Positions 22,367 to 36,300 of a stretch of DNA of 64,000 nucleotides are shown piece by piece. The position numbers and the translations under genes are program-made. The DNA comes from Diphasiastrum complanatum (taxonomy: Eukaryota > Streptophyta > Lycopodiopsida > Lycopodiales > Lycopodiaceae), in contig CM055109.1 of assembly GCA_029204225.1 (NCBI GenBank), positions 44,517,054 through 44,581,053 on the forward strand. Direction: 5' to 3'. The stretch's first letter is position 1; each line of letters opens with the position of its first letter. Under the pieces are notes generated by a model. The model made no database searches. It had not been told where the DNA came from and saw nothing but the letters and a program-made list of their open reading frames with translations.

Positions 22367-24188
22367 TATTTTATCCCGAGGCTCTTAACCGAGCTAGAAA
22401 CAAGGAGATGTGGACGAACTTAATCCAATACCTTCTCGAGGGTTCTGTCACATCTCTTGCATGTAATGAGATTTTTACGGCATTATGGGATGCAAGCACA
22501 TCTGCATCAAGTTGCCACATCACCAGGTTCACAACCTCCACAGGGTGCTAACCTATGATTCACATACTGAGCAAGCTATCACCTGCCTCTGGTACTTCAC
22601 AACCCTCTGCCAGTGGCTGCACCTAGTATGTTTGGGTCTTCTAGGCCAAAGGCAGGGCCTTATGAGCCAACAACAGGCCCCTCTAGGGCTTCTCCATAAG
22701 TGCAGGACCATCCAAGTCTGGATCTTCATATGTCACATGCCATTCTTCGCGTGCAAGAACTTTCAAGGAACATGCAAAAACCATCTCTAAGGGAGGACTG
22801 TTGAGGAGGCATGTACATGATATCAAGGTATAGAATATCATGGACAATGCATCAAACTCTGGGGAATGAAAAAGTTGCCTATGTTGGAGAACCTTGGTAT
22901 TGTCTGGACCTTCTCATGTAGAGGACACAGGCAGCTTTCCGTGGGTGAACCACATCACAACCAGGGCTCTTTCGATTATGACACATGAAAGTGCCATGCT
23001 TTGGCCATGTTCCGTACTTACAACAAATTTGATTAGCATTTCGTTGTGCTGGAGAGATTGCTTGTGGTGCGAGATGAGCTGCAGCCGAGTTCATGGCATG
23101 ATATCACAATCAAGGTACTTGAAGTTCACTTTCAAAGTGTTGTGTTTTTCGAGGAATTCTGGAGATAAGTGGTTGAATATTTCCATAGCACTTTGTAATT
23201 AACATGATCAATTTTATAAGGCACGTGCCTAGGAGAGAGCATACTTCATTATTTTGCTCAAGGTAGTCTTCGGCCTACATGGAGGTATTAGCACAAGCAC
23301 CTAAAGATCACACTTCTGCATTTCATGCAAGGAAACAAATATGCTCCTATAGTGATTGGTATGCATACCAGTGGTCCAGAATTTTAGAGCGGTTTATTTA
23401 GAGTAGTCATGTTACATGTTCTTGATCATTATGACTCTGTATATGCTTCGATTGAGGCAATATGCTAGACATTTGCACAACCAGTTTGTCTTGCTACTAT
23501 ATGATATTCTTGGTCTCTACAACTAGCTTAGGATGCATTTGAGCCAGTGCTTGACAATGGTGACCGGCATCATAGTTACGATTTGCTTGGGATTTCTGTA
23601 CACCACCAAAACAGATTATTTTTGTTGCACCTATTTGGCATTCCTGCTCAATAGGACTATCTTGAGTTGCAATTTTCACAGTTCCTGATGTGGCATGCAT
23701 AGTCTCTTTGTATAGCTTGCAATCTTTGTGGTGGCATATGATTTTTCCCTGGCACTCTTATTCTATTGGAGTGTCACAGTGGAAGCGTGGTGATATCCAG
23801 ATATTTCTCCAGTACCATTGGCTTAGTAGGCTGGACTGTACCAGAGCTCTCTCCTCGAAAAGTGTGCCTCTCTTGGCTTGGGTTTAAACCAAAAAATAGG
23901 ACTTCCTTCAATTCATCTTTTTTGGCACATCCATACAAATGGAATGTGATAAGTTCTGTACCTGGGATCCTATGCATTATTCTATTAAAAAGTCAGAAAA
24001 AGGAAGCAAACCTTTCCTGGATCAAGATAATAGTTAGCAATCGCTTGATCAGAAGGTAATATTCAAAGAAAATTACGCTATCTTTTCTTCATGCATGAGA
24101 ATTCCCAACCAAAATTCAACACACAAAATAGAGGCCAGATACTTCATCCTCAATTGACTCATGAAGGCTCTTAACCCTGCTGCATTCA
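22363..24188. other. No recognisable gene; downstream flank of FLN1
   Basis: I see no conserved motif on either strand. For the minus-strand FLN1 gene this is the 3' side, so the 3' UTR and polyadenylation site should lie just below 24189. I found no decisive polyadenylation signal. Confidence 0.4.
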
Positions 24189-24376
24189 TCATATCAAGCC
24201 AGGAATACATATTTGCTCCAAAAGGTTCTGCGTAGCATTTTCAGTAGGAAATCCAAGAATGGTGCCGGGTGTCCATTGAGCAATTATGCCAGCAGAGATT
24301 GCAAATCTCAATGCCCGTTTCAATTTGTCTTGATCATTGTAAAGATCAGGCTTGAGTTGAAATTTTCGAAGCATAC
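24189..24376 (-). CDS. FLN1: FLN1 exon 4 and stop
   Basis: Acceptor GAATAG|GTATGCTTCG at 24376 completes Gly448, and MLRKF follows. The exon ends CIPGLI with TGA at 24191-24189. Intron 3 is only 223 bp. Confidence 0.9.
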
Positions 24377-27300
24377 CTATTCAAAACAACAGATGTTTGA
24401 AGTTAATCAAAAGTGTCAGAAATATGCACTGCAAGCATTTCTTGAAACAATAGCAAACAGAAGTCTTCTCAATCAAAAATCATAATCGAAAGTTGTAGTC
24501 CACACGTCCATTTCAAAATAGCAAGCAGAAAATTATACTAGCACAAATTTGGTAAATCCCTACTGCAGATCCAAGTTTCTGATGGCATCGAGACCTAACC
24601 GGCAACAATTGCATCCCCTGATCCCGTTCTGTCACAAGAGAATGAAGAAACTATGACGTCTTCTGTACCATTGACTGACCCATGAAAGTTAGGAGTGTAG
24701 TAGTGAATTCTCCACGTGCCATCTGTTACCAGAAGAATTTTCAGATTATCATGCCATATAGGAGCAATTTCTTCAGGGGTGTAGTGGTACTCAAAACGCC
24801 TTCTTTTGAAAGCGTCACGCTCCCTGTCATCTTTTGCTGCTTCCCTGTAATACAAAGTCCGATACGCTAGATCGTCTTCTCCCAGTAAAAGCTCTAACTC
24901 ATACTTTGTAACCTCAACAATATCGGATTTTTCCCAGGCTTCTCGGATCACTTTCCAAGTTTCAGGTGTAGAATTCCACAATATAAGTGGAAGATTGACA
25001 TCAAAAAATATGGAGGCATTGACATTTTTTGCTAAGTCCATGGCGTTGAGAAGACTAGTGCGTGTTGGATCCCTTAAAAGACTGATGGAGGTAAAGTGGA
25101 ATAATCGAGTCTGTTACCAAACAATTACAATCATTAGCCTCAGATGGAAAAACAGTAAACGCCTACTTCTACTAGCTGCTTTGTTGGTAGTTCAATTTGA
25201 AGACATAATAAGTGACCATGCATGTAACACAAAAGTACACCTTTCCATAAGATTACTGTGACATTTGCAAGAAAATTGTTGCTAGAAGAGAGAGATCCAA
25301 CCATGTTTATCACAAGCTCAAATAGCAAGAAACTAAAGTGATTTAGAAAACACGAGAAATCGGAGGGCATACACAATCTTCAAAACAGGAAATAAGATTT
25401 GATTTTAGCCAGTTTCAGCTCTGTTTTGTCCACAACAATTTTTCAGTAGCATGTATTTCCAGAATTTCTTTCTTTTGCCTGCTTTGGAATGCCTCAAATA
25501 AGCATTCTGCAAAGCAATTCCATGATGCTACATTGTGATTTGCTTTCTATGGAGTTTTTTATAATGAGATTTTCTATTGTAGCTCAATTCAGACTTATGA
25601 TTAATCTGAATTATGTTCCTTTGCTCAATCATCTTGTTGTAAGTACTAATATGATTAGTCTACTCCTCTATCTTGACTTATGCTCATACTTCTGGCATGG
25701 TGTCAAAGCATAGGTGCTTCTGATTTGAGCGTTGAACATAGGAGTGGTATTGCTACAAGTTGAATTATTTTTCAGGAATCAGATAGCTGGTGGACGTGGA
25801 ATTTACAGATCATTTCAGATCTGTTGGAGCGCAGCCATAGATTATTATAGATCCATGAAAAATATCTTTACAGGTCACAGAAGGCAGATCATTGTAGATA
25901 GTTTGCTGAAAACAGTTTGCTGGAAACAGTTTATTGAAAGGCAAATTTTTGTTGAAGATCTGGAAGCAGTTCACTGAAGACAGATTGCTGAAGTGCAACT
26001 ATTGTCTAGTACAGATTGCTGAAAAAATTTTGTTGTATGTTGATTCAGATCACTGCATCTGCTTTTGGAGCGTACTGAAGGTGCACAAGGTTGCCGCTGA
26101 CTGGAAGTTCATTGTAACTATGATTGAAGGTTGATAGTTGCTGCAAGAACTACTTGACTTGGTCACAGGAGCAGATGTGCGACAACGTTATGAACATCAT
26201 TTCAATTGTTGCGTATATAATGATGGGCCAAGAGCCTATCATGGAAGCTTCTGTTGTGTTTACTCCACATAGAAGTGTTACTTCAAACGTAGCCCAATGA
26301 TAGTGGAATTTCATTTCACCATCTCTATGTAGAGGAATCTATGAAGGAAGAGAGCCCAAAGGAGGAAGAGACACAACATCTATTCTACCAAGCGCTTGAT
26401 TTGTAAAGCTGCTGATTTTTAAGATAAGGTATTATGCAAAAGAGACAGTTGAAAAATAGAAAAATTTCATTCTCATCAAAATATTCACTCTATATCTTTA
26501 TTACAATTATTTACTACATCACTCAACATACGAATTGTAGTGATGATTGTGTCAGAATTATCATTTGAGATAGGAGTAGACTAATATTATTAGTACTCAC
26601 CCACACAACAAGATGACTGAGCAATAGAAGCATAACTCAGATTTATCATAAGTCGGAAGGACTCACTACAATGGAATGAAGGTTGGGCGCCAATCCTCCT
26701 TATATGATTTTATAGTAGCCATAGCAAAACCTATAAGCAAAAAAGCTTGATCTAAATTTAGTTCCTATACATGGTAATTTCCCGAAACCAAAAATGTAAA
26801 TCCTATTATTGAACTATAGCGCCCTCCTACATGCAAAAATATTCTATGGCAGCAATAAATAATATTGGCCCCTAAATATAGCTCGCAGGCATGACCCATT
26901 ATTATTAGGGGTCAAATTAAACATTATTTTCTAACAATCCCCCTTAATTTTAATTTTCTATCACTTCTAGAAGTTCTCTAAACTTCTCAAATCTATTCTT
27001 ACCAAGTCCCTTAGTAAAAATATTTGCAACGTGCTCTTCTAAAGGACAATAGATAAGCTCAACTTCATGATCCTGAAGTTTTTCTCTGATAAAATGTTGT
27101 TTTACTTCAATATGTTTTGATCTGCTATAAAAAGCCGGATTCTTGCCAACTTGATGCAACAACTTCGTTATCACACTAAAATACTGCAAGTGTTTCTTGT
27201 TTCATATCAAGATCATGTAGAATCCTTCATAACCAAATTGCCTTGTATGCTGCACTTGTAGTAGCTCGGTACTTTGCCTTTGTAGATGATAATGCGATGG

Positions 27301-30300
27301 TAGGTTGTTTCTTTGAACTCCGAGATATAGAACTTGATCCAAGATTTAAAACATAACCTATCGTAGTCGATCTTCCAATCCGCATCAACGTGCCCCTTCA
27401 ATTGTACATCATCCTATCTTCCATAAAAGATACCAAACCGTAAAGTACCTTTAATATATCTGAGTATTCGATTTGCAGCTTTCTAGTGAGCCTGCTTAGG
27501 CTTAGCCATAAATTAACTAACAATACTAACAGCATATGCAATATCTAGTCATGTAGTTGTTAGATAGATCAGACTTCCAACAAGTTGCCTATATAAGGTT
27601 TCAATTTGATCTTCCTAACTTTCGTAAACTTACAACCTTACACCCACAATCATATGTAGGTTGCATTCTGACATCCCAAATTTTTCAAGAAGTTCATGTG
27701 CATACTTAGATTGAGAAATAAATAGTCCATGTGCTACTCTCCAAACCTCAATCCCTACAAAGTACTGTAGTGAACCACAAAGTATTGTAGTGAACCAAGA
27801 TCTTTCATATCAAACTCTAATCAAAGATCTTTCTTAATATTCCAAATCAAAACTTGATTAGAACTTGCGATAATAAGATCATCAACATATATCACTACAA
27901 CAACAATCTGAATATCTTTTATCATAACATAATGTGTATGCTCCGCACTACTCCTCTAAAAACCAAGCTCTTAAAAGAATGTACCAATCCTCATGAACCA
28001 TGCCCTGGGTGCTTGTTTAGGCCCGTATAATGCCTTGTCCAACTTGTAAACCTTGTCCTCCTATCTTGCTTCTACGTAACTCTCTGGCTGCTCCATATAG
28101 ACTTCTTCCTCAAGAAAGCCATTCAGGAATGCACTCTTTTAACATCCATTTGTTGGATATCCCAACCAAACTGAGCTGCCAATGACAAAATTGTCCTCAT
28201 AGTAGTCAACTTAGCAATTGGTGCACAACCTTCTTCATAGTCAATCCCTTCTTGGTAAGCATACCCTTTTGCAACCAACCTTGCCTATAGAATCATCCAA
28301 TTTATACTTAGTTCTATGGATCCACTTGCATCCAATTGCCTTCTTACTTGTAGGTAACTATAAAAGCCTCCAAGTCTTGTTCTTCATGATTGATTTGTAC
28401 TCTTCATCCATAGCTTTCCTCCAAATATCCTCCTTTTCAGCTTGCCTCGAAGTAGATGAATCCCTAGTTTCCAAGACTATAGCCATAAATGCAAATTGTA
28501 CAACTTCCTCCTCATGATGATCCCCATGTAGATCCCGATCTTGGTCCTGATCTTGATCTTCATGCTACTTCTCAAGCCTTGCTGATCTTCAAGCTCCTTT
28601 TTTACTTGACTCATGTTCCAAGATAACACTCCATCTTCTCATAGTACCACCTAGGTAACTTTCTAGTAAACAGTGTAGGATGCTTCTCGCCTGGTGAAAT
28701 TGGAGGTGAATAAGTAAAGTTATGGCATGAGAGGTTTGGACATTTAATTCTAATAGTATGCAAGTTTTGAGGAAATTTAATATGGTTATAGATTTACCTC
28801 AAGTTCTTTCACATCACAAGTTCTATGAAGGTTGTGTCTTTGGAAAACATCATAGACAAACAATTTCTTTTAGTAAAATAGAGCAAAAAATATTCTAGAA
28901 CTTGTTCATCCATATTTGTGTGGCCCTATGAAAACACAATCTTATGGTGGAGCAAGTTATTTTATGGTGTTTGTGGATGACTATTCTAGGAAGATATGGG
29001 TATATTTTCTCAAGAATAAGGGTGAGGCGTTCAGATGTTTTACTTGGTTCAAGACAGGTGAAAAAAGAAACAGGTAGATAGATAAGATACTCCTTTAAAT
29101 AAAGGAAGCGACCATCGTTCGGACAAAATTTCAAATTTAGAGAGAGAGAGAGGTTCATTATTGTTCTTCTTGATTAGACATCGTTCTTCATCGAACTGTA
29201 TAACCATATGTTGCTTTGCTATTGCTGAAACTGAGAGTAAGTTCTTCTTTATGCCATATATATAAAGAACATCCTTGATATCACCAGGTGTGACCTGTCG
29301 TATCAAGATTCAATTTTCAAAACAGAATTTACAGAAATTAGAATGACATTATGAGTCGTGACCCAAGTTTAAACAGACTACATAGTACGTACTAGTTAGC
29401 AGTTGCCAGTAACTACAGTTAAAACTTAAACAGGTTACAGACTACATAGTACATACTACAGTTTAAAGTTAAAACTTAACTTCAGGAATCAGAAACTTGA
29501 AACTAGATTCTAGAATCCATAATATATCATGATTCATGAATCATAACAAAATAGTAAATACAAATGCCAGGTGCCTCATGAGTCCGGTCACCAATGTAAT
29601 GTGCGATGTGTCTGATGATAAATCATGATGTGTACATATGTCTCATACTACACTGTAAATACTAAACAGCTCAAGAGTCAATGCTCATCTAGTGACATGA
29701 ACATCGTAGTGTCATCTACAGACTAGTAACTAGTAACTACAATGATCTAATGTACATACTACAATCATCTGAAGACTGACATCAATGAGCACTGAGCAGG
29801 GCCCAGGCTGCAGTGAGCACCCTAAGCTCTCCTACACCTGAGTCTCCTCCCACTCGCTGGTGGTGTTGTGGAGCCTGTTGTGGCCTCTCGAGTGGTAGGC
29901 TCAGCTGCGAAATCCTCATCAAAGGCAGAGGTATGATGCCCCTCATCCTCATCCCCGCCCTCCTCGGACTCCTCATCCTCATACTCCTCTGAGGACTCTG
30001 ACCCTGACAATGCCTCAGACTCAGACTCAGACTCGTCCTCGGGGCTATGAGCACGGGAGCTGCTAGCCTCTCCTGCCCTCCTCCTACGCTCTGCTCGAGT
30101 GACAGGCCCTGCACAATGCACACAAAAAGGGACAAACGTGTTATTGCCTGCAAATTAGTAAATTACAATTTACGATAATTAGTAACTTCAAACTTCGAAA
30201 ATTCAAGACCTGTCACCTTACTACTTAGACAATCCTGATTTCTCACCTACACTCTGCATGGCCTCCTCATGGAGGAATGCGTACACGTCCTCCTCTGACT

Positions 30301-33300
30301 GGTCTCTCGGTGGCAACTCTGGAACCTTTGCCACATCGATCAGATCGGGATTAACCTACGCACATGTCACAATGCACATTGAAATCAAGACAATTTAACA
30401 AAATTTGGAGGGCCGAGTCCCGACAAAAGTTAAAATTTAGCTACATAGTACAATCTAGTATCTACTATGTAGTATGTAGTATGTAATATGATGTATTTAG
30501 TATAATAGTATCTACTAATTGCCAACTGGGTCCTACCACCTGGGATGATGGATCACATGTTAGAATTTAGAAATTATAATTTATGGTGTACAAGTTACCT
30601 GGATAGGCTCTGCGGTGGTCTGGAGTCTACCCAAAAGTCTCAGGTTGGCTCCAACTGCGCTGATGATAGTCGATTCCTCTTCTTCGTGTGAATCATGGAA
30701 TGGACACTCCAGTTCCTCTCACAAGCGACTACAATGCAGTCCTGTGAGAGAATCCTGATGGCAAGGCGATGCAATTTGGGGACATCAACCCCAAACTTCG
30801 ACCACCATGACACGGGACGTAGCTGGCCTGAATCACAGTTCAAGGGGCAGTTAGTAGTTACTACTAGCAACTTGCAAGATGCAACCAAGTTCCAAGTTCC
30901 AACAAGTCACAATACGATTGACTAACTGTGCAGTAAAATGTGAAGTAACAAGTTTAAACTGTAATGGACCATGCCACATGGTCAGTTTATTACCCTCTCT
31001 CAAAAGCGTCGGGCCAGTGGCGAACTCCAAGGTCTCCTGCCTGAAAATCTGAAGCTCATCCAACAGGTTATCCTGCTCGCGTACATCAAGATAAACTCGG
31101 GAGATATAGGCATTCCAGCCATCCCTGAGCTCCCTATCTGTGAACTGCTCCTCATTCCTCCAAAGTGGATGGAGTATGTGGGCCATGGCATGCAGGGGCC
31201 TATGAAACCACTCCCACCTGCTCAACCAAAGGAGCCGGACCTCCGTAAGCCTGCAAGAATTAAGATTCAAGAGTCACGACACAATAATAATTATACAATA
31301 TAGTACAATGTACATGATAGATCAATCATCATAGTACATACTGCATACTACTGTCTACATACTGCATTTGAAATTTGAATCTTGATTCTTGATATACATA
31401 TTACCTCTCTGGGCTAATGGTCGTGCAAAGCCTCAACTGCTCGCCCAGCCTGTCCATGAACTCGTACAAGAGGCCCAATGTGCAGCCCTCTCGATCTGTA
31501 AGGCGCAGGACAGTGTAGATGGGCTGTAGGCCCACCACAATGGATCGAGCCTCATTCCAAAATGGTGAATGCATAACGATCTGCTCGAATCTCTTACTCT
31601 TGGGCTCCTGTGACGGCCCCCACTGCGCCCAGTCAACAGCAACAACCATCTGCCTCAAGCCCTGATGAACTTTCAGCAGTCGTTCCAGGACCAGGAACAT
31701 AAATGCAAACCTGCATAGATGATAGGGCACATTGCACAAGTGACAAATTCTAAGTTCTAACTTCTGACAAGAGTCAAGAGTCAAGACAATACATGGCACA
31801 TGCATCATTGCATGAAATATTTACCACTACTAACTAAACAGTAAATAGTAAATACTTACCAAGTTCCAACAGTCTACAGAAGCGCATTCAAGAATCAAAT
31901 TTGAGTTGCAACTTGCATACCTGGTGGGGGCAGGTCTCAAGACATCCAAGGTGGACTGTCTCCTGAACATGGCTAGGACCCTAGGCTTCTTGGTGACAAA
32001 TCTCACCAAGAACCGTGCAGTACGCACCACCTCTGCAATCCATGGAATCTTGGCCACATCCTCGACCAACAAGTCCAGGCAGTGTGCAGCACAAGGTGTC
32101 CAAAAGATGTGGGGGTAGGTCTCATTAATGAGCCTACCCATGGAGACGCAGTTTAACGCATTATCTGTGACCACCTGCACAACCATACAATGCAATGTGC
32201 AATGTGCATGAGTTTGGAATTCCGAATTCAAGACTCAAGTGCTCAGTGGCAACTACTTAGACTTTAGTGAACCCTAATCCACTGTTAATCAATCCGAAAT
32301 CGCCATTGAACAATGAACATTCAACATAGACATTTACAAATTAGTAATTACCTGTAACCTAATACCATTTAAGTTTTAACATTATAGGTAAACCGTAAAC
32401 CGTAAATTGTAATAAGTATAATATATATACCTGTACAACGTGCTGTAATCCGACCTCCTCAATGGCAACTCGAATATGTGAGAACATGTACTCGCCCGTG
32501 ACTGCCTCCCCAGAGGTGTCGATGGATCTGAGAAACATCGTCCCCATGCACGAAGACACCAGGATATTCAATATATGGCGCCTCCTTGTATCGCTCCAAC
32601 CATCAGATATGATGGTGCAGTTAGAATTAAAGTAGAATCATTGTGATACTGTACTGTGGGTCCTATCAGTGGATAAGGATCAGTTGGCCTCGCCACGAGG
32701 CAAGCCGACGGGACACGCGTCCCGCCAACGGCAACCTGGGTCATGCATGGGTTGCCTGAGTGAACAACTATATGTACAGTGTAATTTCGTTTTGAGAAAT
32801 ACAGTTGCTATGTGAGCTTGTTGTGAAGAGTGTTTTCTGTCTGTGTTACTGTGTAGCATGATCTGTGTTCCTGTGCAAACCAAATTCTAAGTTGGTATCA
32901 GAGCCGTACAGGGAGTGTACACAGTACATCATCGCCGTTGAAGAGAGATTCGGGAGAACTGTCTTCTGAGAGTTCAGGGTGGGTTTACGGCGGGTTGAAG
33001 ACGGAAGGAGAAACACTGGTGCAGAGAGTTTAACACACAGAAGCTTGGTAAGCTTGAGACTGTGTGAGGATTCAGAGACAAGGGTTGTCGGCTGAATCAG
33101 AACCACAGCAAATGGAATTTTGAAATTCCGAAGCAGGCTATTCGGTGTTTGCAGTCAGTGTGCAATCAATCGGATATCGTTTGACAAACGGTGTGAAGCT
33201 TCAGCTTTCCAGTAGTAGGGCGACCTCAGAGCAATTGATTTGGCCAGCCAGAGAGCTGTGAAAAGCAAGCCAAGTTCAAGGCTGTGAGAAAAACCCTGGT

Positions 33301-36300
33301 CTAGGGTTTGGAAGCCAAAAAAAGCAAAGTTTTCTCTCTATTCTGAACTATTTTCCGAGCTGTAAAAGCACACAGGAGGGCACCCTAGCAGTGCGAGCCT
33401 GATTAGGAGTGGCCGTGGACAGCCGCGACTCAGAGAGAGAGAGATTTTTGAAAAATCCTCAAGGGAGCCATAGCTGGAAAACGTAGGAGGAAGAGCCCGC
33501 AGGCAGATCGCGCGCGGTGGAGAGAGGTGGGTTCCTAGCGTTCCGGAGTGAGTAGTGCTTGTATGCGTGTGGATCAACGCACAAAAGCATCTAGGACCGC
33601 AGGATGAGTCCCTATGAAGATCAATGATTGAGATCGTGCTTTTGGAAAGCAGTGTGAGCCTTTGGATCAGAATAAGCCATTAGATGGCAAGTCAAGGGGC
33701 TGTGAAAGTTTGAAGGGCAATTGAGCCTTCAATTTCATTAAAAATTTTCATACTGGAATGGGAGTTGAATCCCTTCACAAGTGAAGAGTGAAGTTTCTTC
33801 AAGGTGAAGAAACAGTTCAAAAACAAAGAAAATCCCTATTTTTGGGTCCTTTGCCCATTTTGACCCAAACGAAAGGCTATAACTTCCAAACGAAGGGCAC
33901 CCGGACTGTACCTGCAAGTACGGTACAGCAAAACAGAGTGATTGCAGCAAAGAAAGTGTTCGGAGTGCGCCAGAAGTGATTTCACCATTCTACTGGGCAC
34001 GAAGTTGGGCGTTGACGACTGAGTGCATTTCGGAAGGCGACGCCGATTTGGCTTTCAAATTGGTGGAAAAGCGGCGAGTGGCCTGGTAAGGGAAAAAGTG
34101 CAAGTCATTATTTTCAACTTCTGACATCATTGTTGGCCTTGGCATACTGTTTTTAGCCTACGGCAGAAGTTTCAAGCAATTTTGCGATGGCAAACATGGG
34201 AGAGTCCATTTTGAGTGAAAGTAGCAAATTGGACGGGATTTCCAACTATGCAGTGTGGAAATTCAAAATGAAAAACATACTGATGGAGAAAGACGTGTGG
34301 GAAGTCGTCACAGGTGATGAGAGAAGGCCGCCAAATGAAGCGGATATCAAAGTGTTCGACAAAAAGATGAGGAAAGCTTTGACCTTCATTAACTTGTCAG
34401 TGAAGGATCACATCATTACCCACATATATGATGTTGTGACACCCAGACAGGCATAGGATGTAAAAAGGAGCAGTTCGAGACGTCAAATCCGTCAAAAATC
34501 ATGTTTCTGAAGTCAAAGTTGAATAGTGCCCGCATGGAGCAAGGAGAGCACATTCAGACGTACATGACCAGAATCAAGACAATGAGGGATGAACTGCATT
34601 CTATTGGTGAGCGCATACGTGATGTGGAGCTGGTGCACAATGCATTATGCGGCATTGCAGAACCCTATCAGATGTTTGTGAGTGGAATAGCATCAAGAGA
34701 AAGGTTGCCAACCTTTGACGAGCTCATAGGAATCTTGATGCAGGAAGAGCAACGGCGAGAAATGGTGAAAGCTAGACGTCAAAATACTGACGATCAGGCA
34801 CTTGCGACACGCCAAAAACAAGGCAAGGGCAAGGGCTAGAAGAAGTCTAAGTAGCAATTTGCCAAGTCTCAGGAGGATGAGGGATCTTCCAGTAAGACCA
34901 AAAAGAAAGGCAAGTGCTTCCATTGTGGTAAAAAGGGTCATTGGAAAAGTGAATGTCACAAATTCTTGGCAGAACAAGGCAAGGGGAAACCAAAGCAAGC
35001 AGGTAACCTTGTCGATGAGGGTGAGATTGAAGACTCTAGCATCTTCATATCTGCATTGTCATCTAATCAAGATGATCAAGCGTGGTATATTGACTCGGGA
35101 GCCACAAGACACATGACAGGTAGCAAGAATTGGTTCAGTAGCATGAAAGTGTTGGATAATGGAACGTCCGTTTCACAGGCAAAAGGCGAGGTGTGCAAGA
35201 TCAAGGGGATAGGCACTGTTTCAATCCTTTACGTACCAGGTTTGAAAAAAAATCTACTTTCTGTTGGAGTCATTACTGATCAAAAGTTGAAAGTAGAATT
35301 CGCCCATGATCGTTGCTTTGTGAAGGATGTGAACCAAAAGTTCAAAGTTATTGCGGATGGAGCAAGGGAGCCCAATACAAAATTGTACAGGTTGAATGCT
35401 ACAATCAAGGGGCAACATGGACTTGTATCGTCCATTCCATCGCAAACTGAGTTGTGGCATAAGAGGCTTGGTCACTTGAACTTGGGAAGTCTCAGTTTGA
35501 TGAGGAAATTGGAGATGGTAGTAGGATTGCCTACCATTGAAGACCACTTGAAATCGATGTGCGAATCATGTGTATATGGGAAGCAGCATCGAGAGAAGTT
35601 CAATAAAGGGGGTGTTGCAAGAGCAAAGAACATCCTGGATTTAATCCGCACAGATTTATGCGGGCCTATGAGGACCATGTCCTTAGGTAAAGCCTTCTAT
35701 TTCATGACCTTTATTGATGATATGTCACGAAAGACGTGGATCTACTTCTTGAAGAAGAAATCAGATGCATTTGACAACTTCAAGAGCTTCAAAGCATTGG
35801 TCGAGAATCAAACAGGTAGGAAGATCAAAGTCCTAAGATCAGATAGTGGAGGTGAGTACAAGTCTAATGACTTCAATGATCTTTGTGATCAATGTGGGAT
35901 TAAAAGACAATTTACGCAAGCTCATACTCCTGCTCTCAATGGTGTAGCTGAGCGCAAGAATCGTACGATTGTGGAAAGTGCCAGATCTATGCTAGCTGAG
36001 ATGAAACTACCAAAGGATTTTTGGTCAGAAGCATGCAGTACGGCAGTCTATCTTCAAAATAGAAGTCCTACCATTGTTATACCAAAGATAACACCTGAGG
36101 AAGCATTCACGAAGAAGAAGCCAAAGGTGAACCACTTGCGAATCTTTGGATGTAAGGCCTTTGTACACGTTCCTAAGGAAGAGAGACGTAAACTTGATGT
36201 GAAAGCTATCAAGTGCATATTCCTAGGATATGATGATCGTGTGAAGGGCTATAGATGTTTTGATCCAGTGGAAAACAAAGTCCATATAAGCCGTGATGTT

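Noticed and set aside
22300-22372. Arg-Glu repeat protein
   Set aside because: Pure (GA)n microsatellite translation; the same applies to the RE/SL repeats at 39.9, 48.3, 48.6, 49.1 and 62.8 kb.
24189-25110. Active fructokinase or ribokinase gene
   Set aside because: The fold is pfkB, but the CC motif, the acidic N-terminal linker and the C-terminus are those of FLN proteins, and the GG signature near the N-terminus is changed to APGTVS, so sugar-kinase activity is not supported.
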